From the NCBI GenBank assembly GCA_023375675.1, contig JALQBC010000023.1:124001-188000 (forward strand): a stretch of 64,000 nucleotides of DNA. The letters are read 5' to 3'. The DNA comes from Cytospora piceicola. Lineage: Eukaryota; Ascomycota; Sordariomycetes; Diaporthales; Cytosporaceae. This document shows positions 44,466 through 56,215 of the stretch, one piece after another. Made by a program: the position numbers and the translations under genes. Below the pieces are notes generated by a model, which ran no database searches, was not told the origin of the DNA, and saw nothing but the letters and a program-made list of their open reading frames with translations. The first letter of the stretch is position 1. Each line of letters opens with the position of its first letter.

Positions 44466-47400
44466 ATGCTCTCCCACTTTCGAATCCATAGACGTGGCCC
44501 GTCAAACCCTTCCTCGCCAGTTCCCGATCAACTGAGCCCCTTTGATCATGCAGAACATCCACAGAGCGTTCAGGACATCACGCCCCGTCCAGACTTCCTC
44601 CCCAGGACCTCCAATGCCTCCAATACCCCGCCCGTTCAACCCTCGAACACCCGGCCGGAAGCCGAGCCTGCACCGAACCGAAAACCTTCAGAACAGTCCC
44701 TGAAGGACACAGCCTTCCCCTCCTTTAAGTCGACTTACAATGGAGGCGAGTCAAATTTCATGGGTGGGGTGGCACTCGAGAATTACCGTCGCGCTCTTGA
44801 GTCGAAGCGTCAGGACTCTACCGGAACTGCCAGTCAGCCTTCGGCAGGGAAAGAGACACCTCGAACCAAACCTCTACCTCCGCCCATAAATACAAACCTG
44901 TCTCCGGCTCGTCCGCCCTCCAATCCTATAAAGGAAATAAAATCAGCATCGTTCTTCGTGCCTCCGACGGAACTGCACAATAATGCTGGTCCAACCGGCA
45001 GAAGACCAGCCGGGACCAGGCTCAGTTCTGAGCCCCCCACGCTGACCGCATCACAATCTACTTCAGAGGTGCAAAAGGGGAAGAAGGGTCTGCCATTCCT
45101 GAAGAACCCCATGTCGGGTCTTTTGATGCGTCGCAAAGCTTCTCAGAACGTCCCGGACCTTCACCCTATCCCGCTACCCCAAAAGCCCGCCGAAGCGACC
45201 TACGACCCTCGCATAAAAGGCACAAGGGTTCATGATTTTAGTGCTCCAAGGCAGCGGATGGTTCCAACCAGAAAACCTACTGTACCAGGGGCCGAGGTAT
45301 GGAGCGGCTTTGACAAGTATCGTGGCGGATCACAGTCACAGTCTGTCAATTCAGACCTTCCACTACGGGCTCAGACCGGTAGGAGTAGCAGCGCCGTGTC
45401 GGAAATCACGCAAACAGGGGCTTCAGACGCCGACTCACAAGGACGCCTCGAGCTTTCCAAGGAGCCGTCTGGAACGTCTGCCAACGAACCGAAGCGTATT
45501 TCACTTGAAGAGAAAATGCTTCCTGCGAAGCCAGATCCATCTCCAGACGCTGGCGCGGAAGCATCTGGCTCGATGTCAAATACGTCGAAAACGATATCAA
45601 CTGACGAGACGAACTTGATGAAGAAGGCCAATCCCTCTACTCGGACAAATAGATCTCGTCACATCTCGTTATCTGACGGCTCCATCAAGGATGGGATTGT
45701 ATCAGCTCTGCCAAGACACATGAAGAGCACATCTTCGCGCTTCAGCTTTGACATGATCGGGGCTGCTAGGGCAGAGAAACTGCTTGAAGAAAGACATAGG
45801 CAAAAGGAGTTGGAGAGGAAAGCGACTGACCCCCCTAGTGATCCAAGGTTCGATGATTTTGACGATGACGGCTTCGACTATGACGCAGCTATGGCCGATG
45901 ATGGGTTTGAGGAGGATATCCCGATGATTGGTGACGACGATATGATGAACGAGGAGTCTTATTTCGAGGAAGAAATTCCTATGGTCGGTGACGATACAGT
46001 CAACGAGGCGGAGGATGACCCCGACGATGATCAAGAAAATTTTGCCGGCTTCGTGTTCCAAAGATCAAATCCCCAGTCATCCCTGGCAACTCCCGCCGCA
46101 ACAGGGCTGGCGGCCACTCCGCGAGACGCGAAGGGAATGGCAATTGGATGTGCTATAACTGAAGATACAACGTCAGACTTACCATCCGCGGTTTCAGGAC
46201 CAGCAGATAGGGACGAGGTATCTCCAATCCCAGAGGATGCCTCAGATGTTGCTGGCCTCGGCATTCAGGGGCTCCATCATCAACCCAAACCGCAATATGA
46301 CCCCACAGTCTTCCAAGAGAGACGAAATTTGCCCATTGATGATGGTAATTCACGCATTGCAGACACGCAAGATAAAGAGCTATATTTTGATGAAGGTCTG
46401 CTAGAGGAACTGAGGATGGAAGCAGACGAGATACAGCAGTCGAACTTTGATGAGTCCATATTTGACATCGAAGACACTGACCAATTCGGGCGTCCAATAC
46501 CCGGCGCTTTTGCTCAGGCTCAGGCCATGAGAGCGGTTCAGGACCCAGAACCTGAGAAACGTGATGCCGATATCACGCCGCTATCTGGAATCTCTGGGTC
46601 GACGGCGCACACATCAGTCAGCATGGGCCTGCAACCGATGCCGTCGATGACGGAAAAGGGTGTACGAGAATCAGTGAAAGAGGACGTGGTGCCAAATACA
46701 TCCCCATCCGAACTTACATCTGAAGACAAGGTTGTCGCGTACCAAGCCGCACTCGCAGAAGCTGCTCACAAAGCAGCCGCGTCTGGCTGGAAATTCAAGT
46801 GGGAAGAGCAGCCTGAATCGCCTCCGCCACCAGCTGATCCCGATGTCACCGTTACGTCGCCCACGACAGGTTCTCAGCCGAGCAGCGGTGGCCAAAACAT
46901 TGACGACGCTGTCTATAACGACTACGATGACGACGGGTTTGGTGGGGGCTTTGATGACGAGTTCGGCGACGAATTTTTTGACGACGACTTCATTGCTGAG
47001 GCAAACGCGGAGGCCCTGGCCTACGACTCAGATGGCTTTTATGGCCAGGAATTTGGCTTCTACTCTGCACCTATGTCACAAGGCTACCATGGGGCAGCAA
47101 AGTCCAATGGTCCATCACCTGACGACGAGACTTTATATGGCGGTTACTTCGGCCCATCGGGTGTCAATCGTACCAAGAGCGGCCGCGTAGTCAGCCGCGA
47201 GCCAAATCTCACACCGATCACAGAGCGGTCCGAGTATTCCAACCGCAACTCCATCATGAGCCTTGCCAACCCTGGGGCGGCTTTAGGCACGTCAGAAGGC
47301 AGGAACTCACTCCAAAGCCCCGGCCTGGCTCAGCTGGCTATGATGGCTGACGACGGCCACATGAACCTCGAGTCGCTCCTTCGCCTGCGTAACAAGGCTT

Positions 47401-48125
47401 GGGGTGGCAGCCAGATCAGCCTGAACTCGTCGAGAGAAGGGAGTCCTCGTTCAGAGCGGGCGCCTGCAGGTGACAGGTTTGAGGGGACAACAAGCCCCGC
47501 GCCGTGGGAGATCGGGAGACCCAACACCCACCTCGGGGTCGGTGGTAGCCGTCCGCACGCACGGAAGAACTCGGCGCATTCGCTCTGGAGTAATTCCGAC
47601 GCTGCCAGTGGCGCGGGCAGCCCGACCCTCACGATGGGCATGTCCATGCCGAACAACGTGCCGCCTCAGCCGCTATTCTCACCCCCGCCGCCCCCGCCGG
47701 CGATCACACAGCCTCCGCCTGGGCCACTGCAGTGTCCCCCTGTGATGGAGGACGAGGAGGAGGCTTCGAACCCGAGCAAGAGCCCGACCAAGGGTGTGGC
47801 TCAACTGATCGACGAGGCGTACGACGCCAATACCCAGATGGACTTCACCACAAGCCCGATAGAGGCCACGCCTCCCCAATCGCCTCACTCGGCTACGGGA
47901 CCTATCGAGTCGCCGCCGCCTCCTCCCAACACTACTGTCTCGTCCCCGTCTAAGCGGCCAGGGCTGGGGCACCGGAACAAGGGCTCAGCTGAGAGCATCT
48001 CCTACTGCAAGGACGAGGACAAGGGCAGTGGAGGAACACGATGGGTGATGGAGAGGAGGCGGACGGCGGAGAGCGGGGAGATCGAGATCCTGGGCAGGGA
48101 GGTCATCACGGGTGGTAGTATTTAG
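44466..48125 (+). CDS. Large intrinsically disordered acidic protein, function unknown
   Basis: Single exon, 1219 residues. No catalytic domain recognised. Residues 1-420 are Pro/Ser/Lys-rich with short conserved-looking segments (ENYRRALESKRQ, KGKKGLPFLKNPMSGLLMRRK, KGTRVHDFSAPRQR). Residues about 455-530 hold repeated acidic motifs of the kind DDDGFDYDAA, DDGFEEDIPMIGDD and EEEIPMVGDD. A helical EEL-based segment follows at about 640-690. A Gly/Asp/Phe-rich block (DDDGFGGGFDDEFGDEFFDDDF...) covers about 815-850. A Ser-rich region with NRNSIMSLANPG precedes poly-Pro clusters and a conserved-looking end (GTRWVMERRRTAESGEIEILGREVITGGSI). It looks like a fungal regulatory or scaffold protein; localisation is unclear. 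No signal peptide or membrane segment. Unbroken frame over 3.6 kb and normal codon use support a real gene. Confidence 0.8.
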   Translation: MLSHFRIHRRGPSNPSSPVPDQLSPFDHAEHPQSVQDITPRPDFLPRTSNASNTPPVQPSNTRPEAEPAPNRKPSEQSLKDTAFPSFKSTYNGGESNFMGGVALENYRRALESKRQDSTGTASQPSAGKETPRTKPLPPPINTNLSPARPPSNPIKEIKSASFFVPPTELHNNAGPTGRRPAGTRLSSEPPTLTASQSTSEVQKGKKGLPFLKNPMSGLLMRRKASQNVPDLHPIPLPQKPAEATYDPRIKGTRVHDFSAPRQRMVPTRKPTVPGAEVWSGFDKYRGGSQSQSVNSDLPLRAQTGRSSSAVSEITQTGASDADSQGRLELSKEPSGTSANEPKRISLEEKMLPAKPDPSPDAGAEASGSMSNTSKTISTDETNLMKKANPSTRTNRSRHISLSDGSIKDGIVSALPRHMKSTSSRFSFDMIGAARAEKLLEERHRQKELERKATDPPSDPRFDDFDDDGFDYDAAMADDGFEEDIPMIGDDDMMNEESYFEEEIPMVGDDTVNEAEDDPDDDQENFAGFVFQRSNPQSSLATPAATGLAATPRDAKGMAIGCAITEDTTSDLPSAVSGPADRDEVSPIPEDASDVAGLGIQGLHHQPKPQYDPTVFQERRNLPIDDGNSRIADTQDKELYFDEGLLEELRMEADEIQQSNFDESIFDIEDTDQFGRPIPGAFAQAQAMRAVQDPEPEKRDADITPLSGISGSTAHTSVSMGLQPMPSMTEKGVRESVKEDVVPNTSPSELTSEDKVVAYQAALAEAAHKAAASGWKFKWEEQPESPPPPADPDVTVTSPTTGSQPSSGGQNIDDAVYNDYDDDGFGGGFDDEFGDEFFDDDFIAEANAEALAYDSDGFYGQEFGFYSAPMSQGYHGAAKSNGPSPDDETLYGGYFGPSGVNRTKSGRVVSREPNLTPITERSEYSNRNSIMSLANPGAALGTSEGRNSLQSPGLAQLAMMADDGHMNLESLLRLRNKAWGGSQISLNSSREGSPRSERAPAGDRFEGTTSPAPWEIGRPNTHLGVGGSRPHARKNSAHSLWSNSDAASGAGSPTLTMGMSMPNNVPPQPLFSPPPPPPAITQPPPGPLQCPPVMEDEEEASNPSKSPTKGVAQLIDEAYDANTQMDFTTSPIEATPPQSPHSATGPIESPPPPPNTTVSSPSKRPGLGHRNKGSAESISYCKDEDKGSGGTRWVMERRRTAESGEIEILGREVITGGSI

Positions 48126-48442
48126 CGTTCTACCGGTCGGGAAAGCATCTAGTAAAGGAATTGGCTAGGCAATTTGTGTTATTTGGGAGAATGGTCTACC
48201 GTGGGAATCAGGCGTATTGCTTTTTTTGTTATAGAGAGAATCATGCTACGGCGACAAAACAGCGGCTTTCTTGGTAAGGAAGTGTCTGGATATATCTAAT
48301 GGTGTGCCATGGCTGGATGACGAAGGGCAGGGCATGATGTACATGGCCACTCGACATCATAATTTGAAGAGTCAAACAGACATGCATACGCTCCAAGACT
48401 TGTCTGCTTCGCCGATGTTATGTTTGTTCCTTCACTAGACCC
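48126..48442. other. Convergent 3' spacer
   Basis: 0.3 kb between the stops of two converging genes, with a T7 tract and ATAAT elements. No gene seen. Confidence 0.5.
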
Positions 48443-49875
48443 TCAAATGTGCTTGCTGCGAACCACCTTGAACCTACCCTTGCCCCTCCTCAGAGCCCTG
48501 AGGTTGCCCGGCGACACTCGAGAGCGGTGTTCCCTACCCACCTGCTCCTTAGAGCTGTTGTATGTCTCCCTGCTCCCCATGGTATCTAGAAAAGCAACGA
48601 GTGCGATCAATAACGCACCTGGCGACACGGTCAGTTTGACGTATCATCACGGGCCAATTGTCGGACTCACTCGCTGTAACTATGAAGCCTGCAATTGTCA
48701 CACCGGTCTGGACACTTGTCTGCACATCTGCGCCATACTTGAGGACGGCCACGATCGGCCAGACCATGCATGACAAGGTGCTCAGAAGCAGGGGCGTCCC
48801 GGCGATGGATCCTATAGCTTCGGTACTCCAGGTGCTGGTGAGGTTCAGACAGTGCGTCTTCGCTGAGCCGCTATTGGTGATGACCCCGTCGTCGACAAGA
48901 GCCCTCACTCTGTTGTTGCCCTCGAGGTGCTCATGGTGGCCCAGTAGGTAGACTTGGCGATTGCCTCTCATGCGACCTAGATCCATGGTTCTTGTGCGCT
49001 CGCCAACTGCCATGTTTCCGGTCACCTTGATAAAGTCAATTTGATAAAAAGCTGGTTTTGGAGCACTTGAGGGGGGAGCTGCGGCCAAATGGGAAGAAAC
49101 AGACCTTTGCGATATCGACCCTTCCAAGAACCTGAAGACTGAATTTGAAAAGAGTTTGTTTTTCCACCCTCACGAGCTCATGCAAGCCTTGCAAATACGC
49201 GAAGAAATCCTTATCGTCGGTGTTGTCAAAGCATGGTACCTCCATCATGGACTCGTTGTCCAAGAATACAAGCAAGGACCAGGGCTCCTGCTGAGGCTGC
49301 CACGGAGGCAAGTCGGGTTGCAACTTGCCCTGTAGCCATTTCTTCCAGGCTTCGAGGAAGTCTTGGTGAAAATCAGAGCCCTTGCTGCTCGTGAAGTACC
49401 ATCCCCAGAACATAGCCCACCAGAACCTCCTAGTAAGCCAAAAGAACGATCTCGAAAAGTTTCTCGGGGCGGCTGCCTCCATTGCCTCGATTTTTTGCAA
49501 AGCATATCGATCGAGGAGTCCCAACACTATCAGGTGAAGTTGCAGGATGAACAGATGTAATGATGAATCAGATAAGAGAGTAATCGTGGTTGGGACAGTG
49601 TCGTTGGCGGAATGCAAGAGCCTCCGAAGCTTGGAGACGGCGCGGAAGATGAGGTTAAAGATCGTGTGACTATCATAACTGCCGATCAACCTGCCGAACA
49701 TCAAGAACCATGAAATGAATGCACTGCTGAAGAGACCCAGATTTGGAGGGGGTATCGGCCCTTTCACCAAATTCTCGGCAATAACGAATGCCTGGGATGA
49801 GTATGCCATCTTCTGGACAAGGGGAGTAAACGTGAATTGGTCACAAAGGAAGACGTCGATCAATAGGACGGTCAC
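48443..49875 (-). CDS. Multi-pass membrane protein of unknown function, frame broken at a G6 tract
   Basis: Minus-strand gene. The frame from 49875 runs as LIDVFLCDQFTFTPLVQKMAY...DIAKVCFFPFGRSS. It then shifts by one base at the run of six G on the + strand (49071-49076) and continues as SSAPKPAFYQIDFIKVTGNMAVG. A clear 85-nt intron (48586..48670; GTGAGT, TTCTAG) leads to the last exon, which ends KGRFKVVRSKHI. With one base removed the gene encodes 448 residues. Hydrophobic segments near 46-66, 110-130 and 145-165, and a final pair around 340-395 (IAGTPLLLSTLSCMVWPIVAVL, VTIAGFIVTA), suggest an integral membrane protein. The family is not recognised, although the layout resembles uncharacterised mould proteins. 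Either an indel mutation or a homopolymer sequencing error. Confidence 0.6.
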
Positions 49876-50989
49876 CTAGGCCTCGACATTCTATGGCTAT
49901 CAGCTACCCTTCCGCGGAAGGCCAAGGTAACACCTGGGGTTGTAGGCTTTATATTCGTGTTCTTGGGCCAGAGCCTCGTCAACGCTGTCTGTCGTTCCAT
50001 GGATGGCTGGGTCCTACTCTGCAAGGACCTACATGATGCGGGGGGGGGGGAGGGTTGCATCAATATCGCCCATATATGCGCGCTTACCTGTCTGGGTTGA
50101 TGTAGGGTACTCCAGAATCATCGACCGGGTGACCAACCCTTAGTTTAGTGGCTTCTTGTGCTACAATAATGGAGGGAGGTTGGGCGGCAAAACATTGAAA
50201 GCCCCGTGGATGAGATGATACACATGTGCAGGAACCAACCTGGGCCGCTCCATAACATGAATCATCCCCATCCCACCCACTAACACAGTGCTCAAGGTCC
50301 CAGATGTATTCTCGTCCTCCACGTGCAGTGTCTCCCCTAGTCATTCAATCTTTTTGTGTTTCTGTTGGATTGGTTGGAGGAATTATATACCTAGGTAGGT
50401 CCAAGCAGGTATCCGCAATACTGGTCATAGTATCATCGCCTAGCTGCACTGCTCTCACTATTCAGATTATTCGCAACATATATCGGTTCTCATAATCTGG
50501 CCTGCGGTAGTTACAGTTTTTGGAGGAGTATTGGAGCTCCCGAGGTCTATACATGTTAGCATGTGCCTCAATAGTCAGCATGATGTCCCAAAGGGGATAT
50601 AACGATCAGATTATGTCACTTACAACGCTCAGTCTCTCCAACAAGGAGGTTATTCTGGGAATACCAATTATACTCCATATTTCACTCAAGTAGCAACTTC
50701 ACAGCGAAAGGAACGCCATGTGAGACGTCGGAAACAAGACAAAAGGTCTTAAACAAAGTTCATTGTCCAAGTCGACAATGTTCATGTGCCATGTTTCAAT
50801 ATCATTTCTTTGTCGGCTTGAACCCTCAGAGAGACTTAAGTCACATTCGAGCCTCCGTTTCCTGCAGAATTGGGAGCCTGTCCGTTTAAGTTCACCAAAG
50901 TTATCGTCCACATGCACCTTGTCCCTATCACACCTAGCTCTTCGCGACATTCTGTGCTATAAAAAAAACACGAGACGAAACAAACAGCC
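49876..50989. other. Divergent intergenic region
   Basis: 1.1 kb with a G11 tract at 50040-50050 and an ACCTAGGTAGGT motif at 50390. The promoters of the flanking genes lie here. No gene supported; a 63-residue minus frame at 49872..50063 is unlikely. Confidence 0.45.
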
Positions 50990-51427
50990 ATGATGTGTGT
51001 AATCACCGTCTCACTGGCACTATGCGAATCAACCTGCCCGTATCCCGGTGCCGACGTTCCAGCCGGGTGTCTGAAGATCTACCCTTTCACCTCCGTGGAG
51101 GTACACTGTCCCGAATCGGAATGCGTTCTGGGCTCCTGTGGCAAGGTCGAGATGTTCGAGAGCGAGGGCGAGGACGGAAGAAGGATCGAGAAGAGGTTGT
51201 GCGAGAGCTGTGTGGCCTGGTCGGCACTTATGAGGGGTGTGGACGGGAAGAAGACAGAGCAGACCGCTGGGAGGAGCCGGCCTGAGGGACGGGAAGAGGA
51301 GGACGGGCTGGACAGCGATGGCCAGGAGCTGGTTATGACACCAGGGGCATCTTCAGACTCTTCAGACTCTTCAGACTCATCAGAGTTCGATTCGGATGTC
51401 CATGATGAGGTATATGGAGAAACTTAG
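50990..51427 (+). CDS. Small Cys-containing protein with acidic Ser/Asp tail
   Basis: Single exon, 145 residues. Eight cysteines lie within the first 75 residues (ALCESTCPYPG, GCLKIY, HCPESECVLGSCG, LCESC), followed by a Glu/Arg-rich middle and a repeated SSDSSDSSDSSEF acidic tail encoded by a TCAGACTCT array at 51353-51380. There is no cleavable signal peptide typical of effectors; the first residues are only mildly hydrophobic. Family not recognised. The Cys pairs suggest metal binding or disulphides, and the tail is a candidate phosphorylation region. Two adjacent ATGs (50990 and 50993) are possible starts. Confidence 0.6.
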   Translation: MMCVITVSLALCESTCPYPGADVPAGCLKIYPFTSVEVHCPESECVLGSCGKVEMFESEGEDGRRIEKRLCESCVAWSALMRGVDGKKTEQTAGRSRPEGREEEDGLDSDGQELVMTPGASSDSSDSSDSSEFDSDVHDEVYGET

Positions 51428-52926
51428 TGCTGAAGAAGTGTCGTGGCTGGGTTAATGTCCGTTGAGAAATTTATGCCAACTTTCAAGGCTCCTGGAGAAT
51501 GAGAGTGTGAGTTATATCGAAGATTCTAATAACTGCTAGTAACCGACAAGCAATGATATGAGGCCTATAGGGCCACCTGACTGCCGTCAGGACGACCTAC
51601 CTAGTAAGCATATATAGGGGCCTTCACTAACCTCAGGCTCACCACCTTAGTTGTTGCCTCTAATGTCAAGGACCTACACCCATTTAACTATTTTCTCTAT
51701 TGTTCCACTCATCTCCCTCACCATATTGTACCGTGACGTTCGTCCAGACAAAAGTTTAATTGTGGTTCAGAGTATGTGTTTATTTTCCGGTGAAGAACTT
51801 GTGGGACCAAATGGCCCCCTTTTTCTATTAATTAATTATACAACCTCGGAAGACACAAATGAGTAGTGACGAAGAAGGAAAGCCTAATTCAAACAAAATT
51901 CAACTGCGGGACTAAATACTTATAACTTGGACGTAGCACGGTATTAATTCCTCTGACAAACCAAAATTGATATCAAGATCAGGATACCAATAGCTACCTT
52001 AATGCTCGGATAGCGACTGAGCTCGCCATAACTCTACTTTCTTTGAACCTATATGCTGGCCCCAAAGACTTGCTTGGGTCGCGAAATACCAGAACACTCT
52101 AGAATCTTTGACTTCTTTTCGATACTTGACTGTCAACTGAAAGGATGACATCCCTACATATCTGTCCGGATCATTGGCACAGATCGGTTTCGCCGTGACA
52201 CACGACAACAGAAACAAAAGCGTCAAAAGAATTCGATAAGATAGAACTACACAGCATCTAGTATGGATAGCAACTCGTCCACTGAAGAACCCTCAAATTG
52301 ATCTGTGAGTTCTTACTATCTGGCCATGGTGATTAGACATATTTGAAGGTAACGATGAAAACAAATCATCTCAAGTAGCCATCCGCCCGAGAACTATATA
52401 TGGACCACGCGACGAACCGGTAGACGCTCCATGCCATTCACACCTAAGAAGAAGGATGAGCTACAGCGTCTATTACTTACTTCAGGTTCCATAGTAAAAC
52501 CTGCCAGAGGTGCACGAATCACCATCGGGACCCAAGGGGCCACACCCAGCACTCGCGGTCCTTCCCTTGCTTCGAACCCTTGGGTGTCTCTGTAATCTGC
52601 ATGCATGGAAATTGAACCCCCGAACTGAGTTAATATGTAGCACGTTTGTCCCAGGTGCCGGGATCTCCACTTCGACCCCGGTGGAGCACTCATTATGCAA
52701 CGACCAAAATAGACATGCGTCCTTCACAGTGTCTGACTTGGCCGATGGTCGTCGAATCAACATATCTCTCGGCGACTTCACTTTCTGCAGGTGATCAAAC
52801 CCCCGTTTCCTCGCCCATACTGTTTGCATAAGCCCAGTGCGCGACTCGAAACATTGAATAGGTTGAGATATCAATCTGAGCCACCGCCGTTGAGCCAGTG
52901 AGCCAAGGAGGACCGAGAGGTGGGAG

Positions 52927-52968
52927 AGACAGAGAGAGAGTGTGTGTGTGTGTGAGAGAGAGTGAGAT
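52927..52968. repeat. AG/TG compound microsatellite
   Basis: AGAGAG followed by about seven TG units and then AGAGAG again. Confidence 0.88.
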
Positions 52969-53829
52969 ATGCGGGCCCCTTTGAAAGCTGCAAACCAGAG
53001 ATTCCAAGCTTGTCGCGAGCCCGTGTTGGATCGATAATGAGAGACAATGACGTGGGGTGGTAACCATGGGGCCCATTTCCGCGGCGGTTACTGTGGCACG
53101 CGGGATTTGACCGGAGCCGGCAATCGTGTCAACTATTGCACAGTAGTAGCGTTCCCAAAAAAAGAACTGACAACTGGCAGAAAAGAAAGAACCAGGCAAA
53201 AGAAGAAAGACCACCACGAAATAAAAGGACCAGAGAAGGCATCAGGTTTTGTGAAACGGCGCGGGGTCGCCCCACCGGGTTTCGTGATCCAGGCTCCAGC
53301 GAAAGAGAAGATTAGTGTTCTGGCAGATCTGGTTGTTCGTCTGTGTGTCGGGGACTCGGTCTCCTCCCGCAGGCTGTTTGCCCCATAGTCGAGAACGTCC
53401 GAGATGGAGCGGGGGGCGGAGGGAGCGCGATGGCGATCGAGGAGGTCACTGGCCAGAAAGAGATGAGCCAGAGCTGGAAATAAGCCTCTCTTACCCCCCT
53501 CTGAAACCTTCCTCGGTGAGCCGGCAGTGAAAATCAGAGACCAGCAGGCAGCTCATTTAAAAAATAGATTAATTGACACACTAAACAGGAACTCGTTCGT
53601 TCGTTAGTAATGGAGCAGCCGGGGGGGGGGGGGAAGAGTAGAAAGGCCGATCGGTTTACGGCGCCAGTTGGGGGTGTCTCGAACCTTTCCCCCGGGAAAG
53701 CAGGCGGCCGAGAATACCGGGACGTGGATCAGCCGAGTACGAAGGCCCGGGCAACTCCGAAGGGTGATCGGCAGGGTCGGCCGCCTACGTACAGACAGCC
53801 ATCCATCCGTCCATCCAGCCGTATATACC

Positions 53830-54065
53830 TAGAAATATACATACCTACATATACATATATAACCCTTACATATATACATACATATATACATACATACATA
53901 TATACCTACCTAGGTACATGCATGCTGAGACAGCACCGGGGGGCATCCCCGGTGACGATGAAGACGGCTGCATATCATCAAGAAGGTGGGATGATGTGTC
54001 AGTTTCCCGGGGGTGCTACATTACATACATACATCCATACATCCATACATACACACATATATACA
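53830..54065. repeat. TACATA-rich tract (interrupted)
   Basis: Tandem and dispersed TACATA/TATACA units in two blocks (53830-53925 and 54023-54065) separated by a non-repetitive 100 bp. Confidence 0.75.
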
Positions 54066-56120
54066 AAAAGGTAGGGAACCCAGGGCACGACATTATTTTC
54101 AGGTAGTTTTATTGGGTCCGAATTGGGTCGTCATCAGGCTCGGAGGGGCAATCGGTGATATCGATCGGGCCACTCACCTGCAAGGCCTGTTGTCTGGGAT
54201 CCCATATGTGATGCCTCATGTCATGGCCCGTGGGCAGGAAATGAATCCGACCGGCCAGAGTTGCCAGCGAAGCATGGTGTTTCTTGCAGAATTCGACCTG
54301 TTGCATCGCCAACTGCTACGGGGGGTAGCATGGTGCGAGTCTGGAGTGTGGCTGTGTGGTGCCTTGAGCCGCATATGTAAATGACACTCAGTTGAATACG
54401 GACAGGCCTGTATTCACCTACTAAGTACTAAGTGTACTTAACTACCTAGGTAGTTTGGGTAGGTACTTAAGTAGTTTATGTACTCAGTGTACGACACAGG
54501 TGCATTTTCTATTCAGCCAAAGCAACTCGGGTTTCCTCACAGGCGCCGCATAATCACAGTGTCGTCATGATACCAAACGGAAGCGAAGTCGGTCAGAAAA
54601 GTGAACGGCAGCAACAAATGGGAACGAAATAGCAATCTTGGAAGACATTGTTTGGTAATTGAACGAACAGTCACCAAGTATCTATCTACATGCTCTTACT
54701 GTGATTTGCACGCGAGGGAAGCGCCAACCTTGGAAATTCGGAACATGGACCAATTTGGCTATGTGGGCCTCCTCAACGTGATGCCGCCCAGATTGTATGG
54801 CCGCGTGTTAGTACATACGCCAACCACATGCACTAACCGATCAGCTGCACATCAAACAATCAAGATATACCTCAAATTGCAGACAGTATAATCCGATCCC
54901 ATGTCCAGCAGGTCCAGTCATTGCCAGGTCATCAACCCTGGGCAAATTGGGTAAGAACCTTACTTGTTCATCGCACTAAACCAAGAAGACAAAAAGACAG
55001 GAAAATAAACGGAGTCATTCATGCACTCTACAACGTGGGAGGGTTTGGAAGTTGGATGCAACTTGGTGATGATGGACATACAGTACAAGATATCGGGTGA
55101 GGTACTTTGTTTTTGGTGTCATGTTAGGTGCGTAGCCTTGTATTATAACCAGTTAAGTAGATAGCTAACATTGAATGTAGATACGGGGCTGGTGTGGGTG
55201 GTGGTGCGTAGTCAAGCTAAGCCGTTTGCAATGCACGCAGCATTTGGTTGGCGACCGAAGAACATCACGAAGAAGTCCACTTGACACAGTAGATTGCCCA
55301 ATGGATCATTTCCTCGAAGGATCCCTTCAATGCTAATGTTGCTTCCAAAACTTCCAGACTTTTTGAGACAGCTCTTGGGACCACTAACAGCCACGTCGTA
55401 TTGCAGTCTGTCGGCTCTTGCTTTGGGGGGGGATGTCCCCTGGCACATAGAACCTGGCCCTTCTGAGTGTAAGGTTTCTAGCCACTCAGGCCTTGCAAGG
55501 CTGGCCGCCCAGCCCGCCTCACTTTGTTTGGGTGCTGACAGCCAACCAGTCGTGCGCCCGCACAGCCAAGTACGCCCAGTGTGTTCTGTGGCTTAGACGT
55601 TGCATGGGGTACTGGGGTATTGCTAGTATTCCCGCTCCACGGGTGCTCCACGGGTGCTGCCTACTACTGTGTATGCAGTACAGGGTACTTTAGTGTCTCC
55701 ATGGATAGATGGTGCATCTCTTGAAATTGCATAACGATGTCTTATAACCAACACTCTCTGACACTTTCGACACTTTCGGTCATCGCGAAGAACGAGAGAT
55801 GGGCTGAGCTTCCAATCTGCTTCAATGTGTATGATGTCATGTTGGCATTGAAAAGGAAATTGGCCGTTGGAAGTACATGTTGTACTTAACTGCATTTGTA
55901 TAGTCGATGCGAGATGTTTGAGTGCACCTTGGCTAAGTAATTAGGTACGTATCTACAGTAAACCATATTGGTACCTAGGTACATAAAAGGCGAGTCTAAA
56001 AGGCGAGACATTATGTAAGCGGCTCAAATGCCACGGCAGGCGTGGGCCAAGTGAAAAAAATAAAAACAAAAAACACCAAACAAACCAATTGTCCATTGCG
56101 TATTCAAAAGAGTTCTTGCC

Positions 56121-56215
56121 GCATCACCATCACTATCACCATCATCACCATCATCCTTCTCCATTTGCTTCTGCTTCTACTTCTGCTTCTGTTTCTGCTT
56201 CTGTTTCTGCTTCCG
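56121..56215. repeat. CAT and TTCTGC tandem arrays
   Basis: CAC/CAT triplets at 56121-56156 followed by TTCTGC hexamers at 56165-56215. Both are open in some frames but show no coding context. Confidence 0.8.

Noticed and set aside
52482..52874. 130-codon minus-strand frame in the large spacer
   Set aside because: No domain-like segments, no start context and overlapping open frames on the opposite strand; treated as chance.
55212..55448. 78-codon minus-strand frame ending FFGRQPNAACIANGLA
   Set aside because: Looks slightly protein-like but has no start context, no neighbouring exon and no family; not supportable alone.
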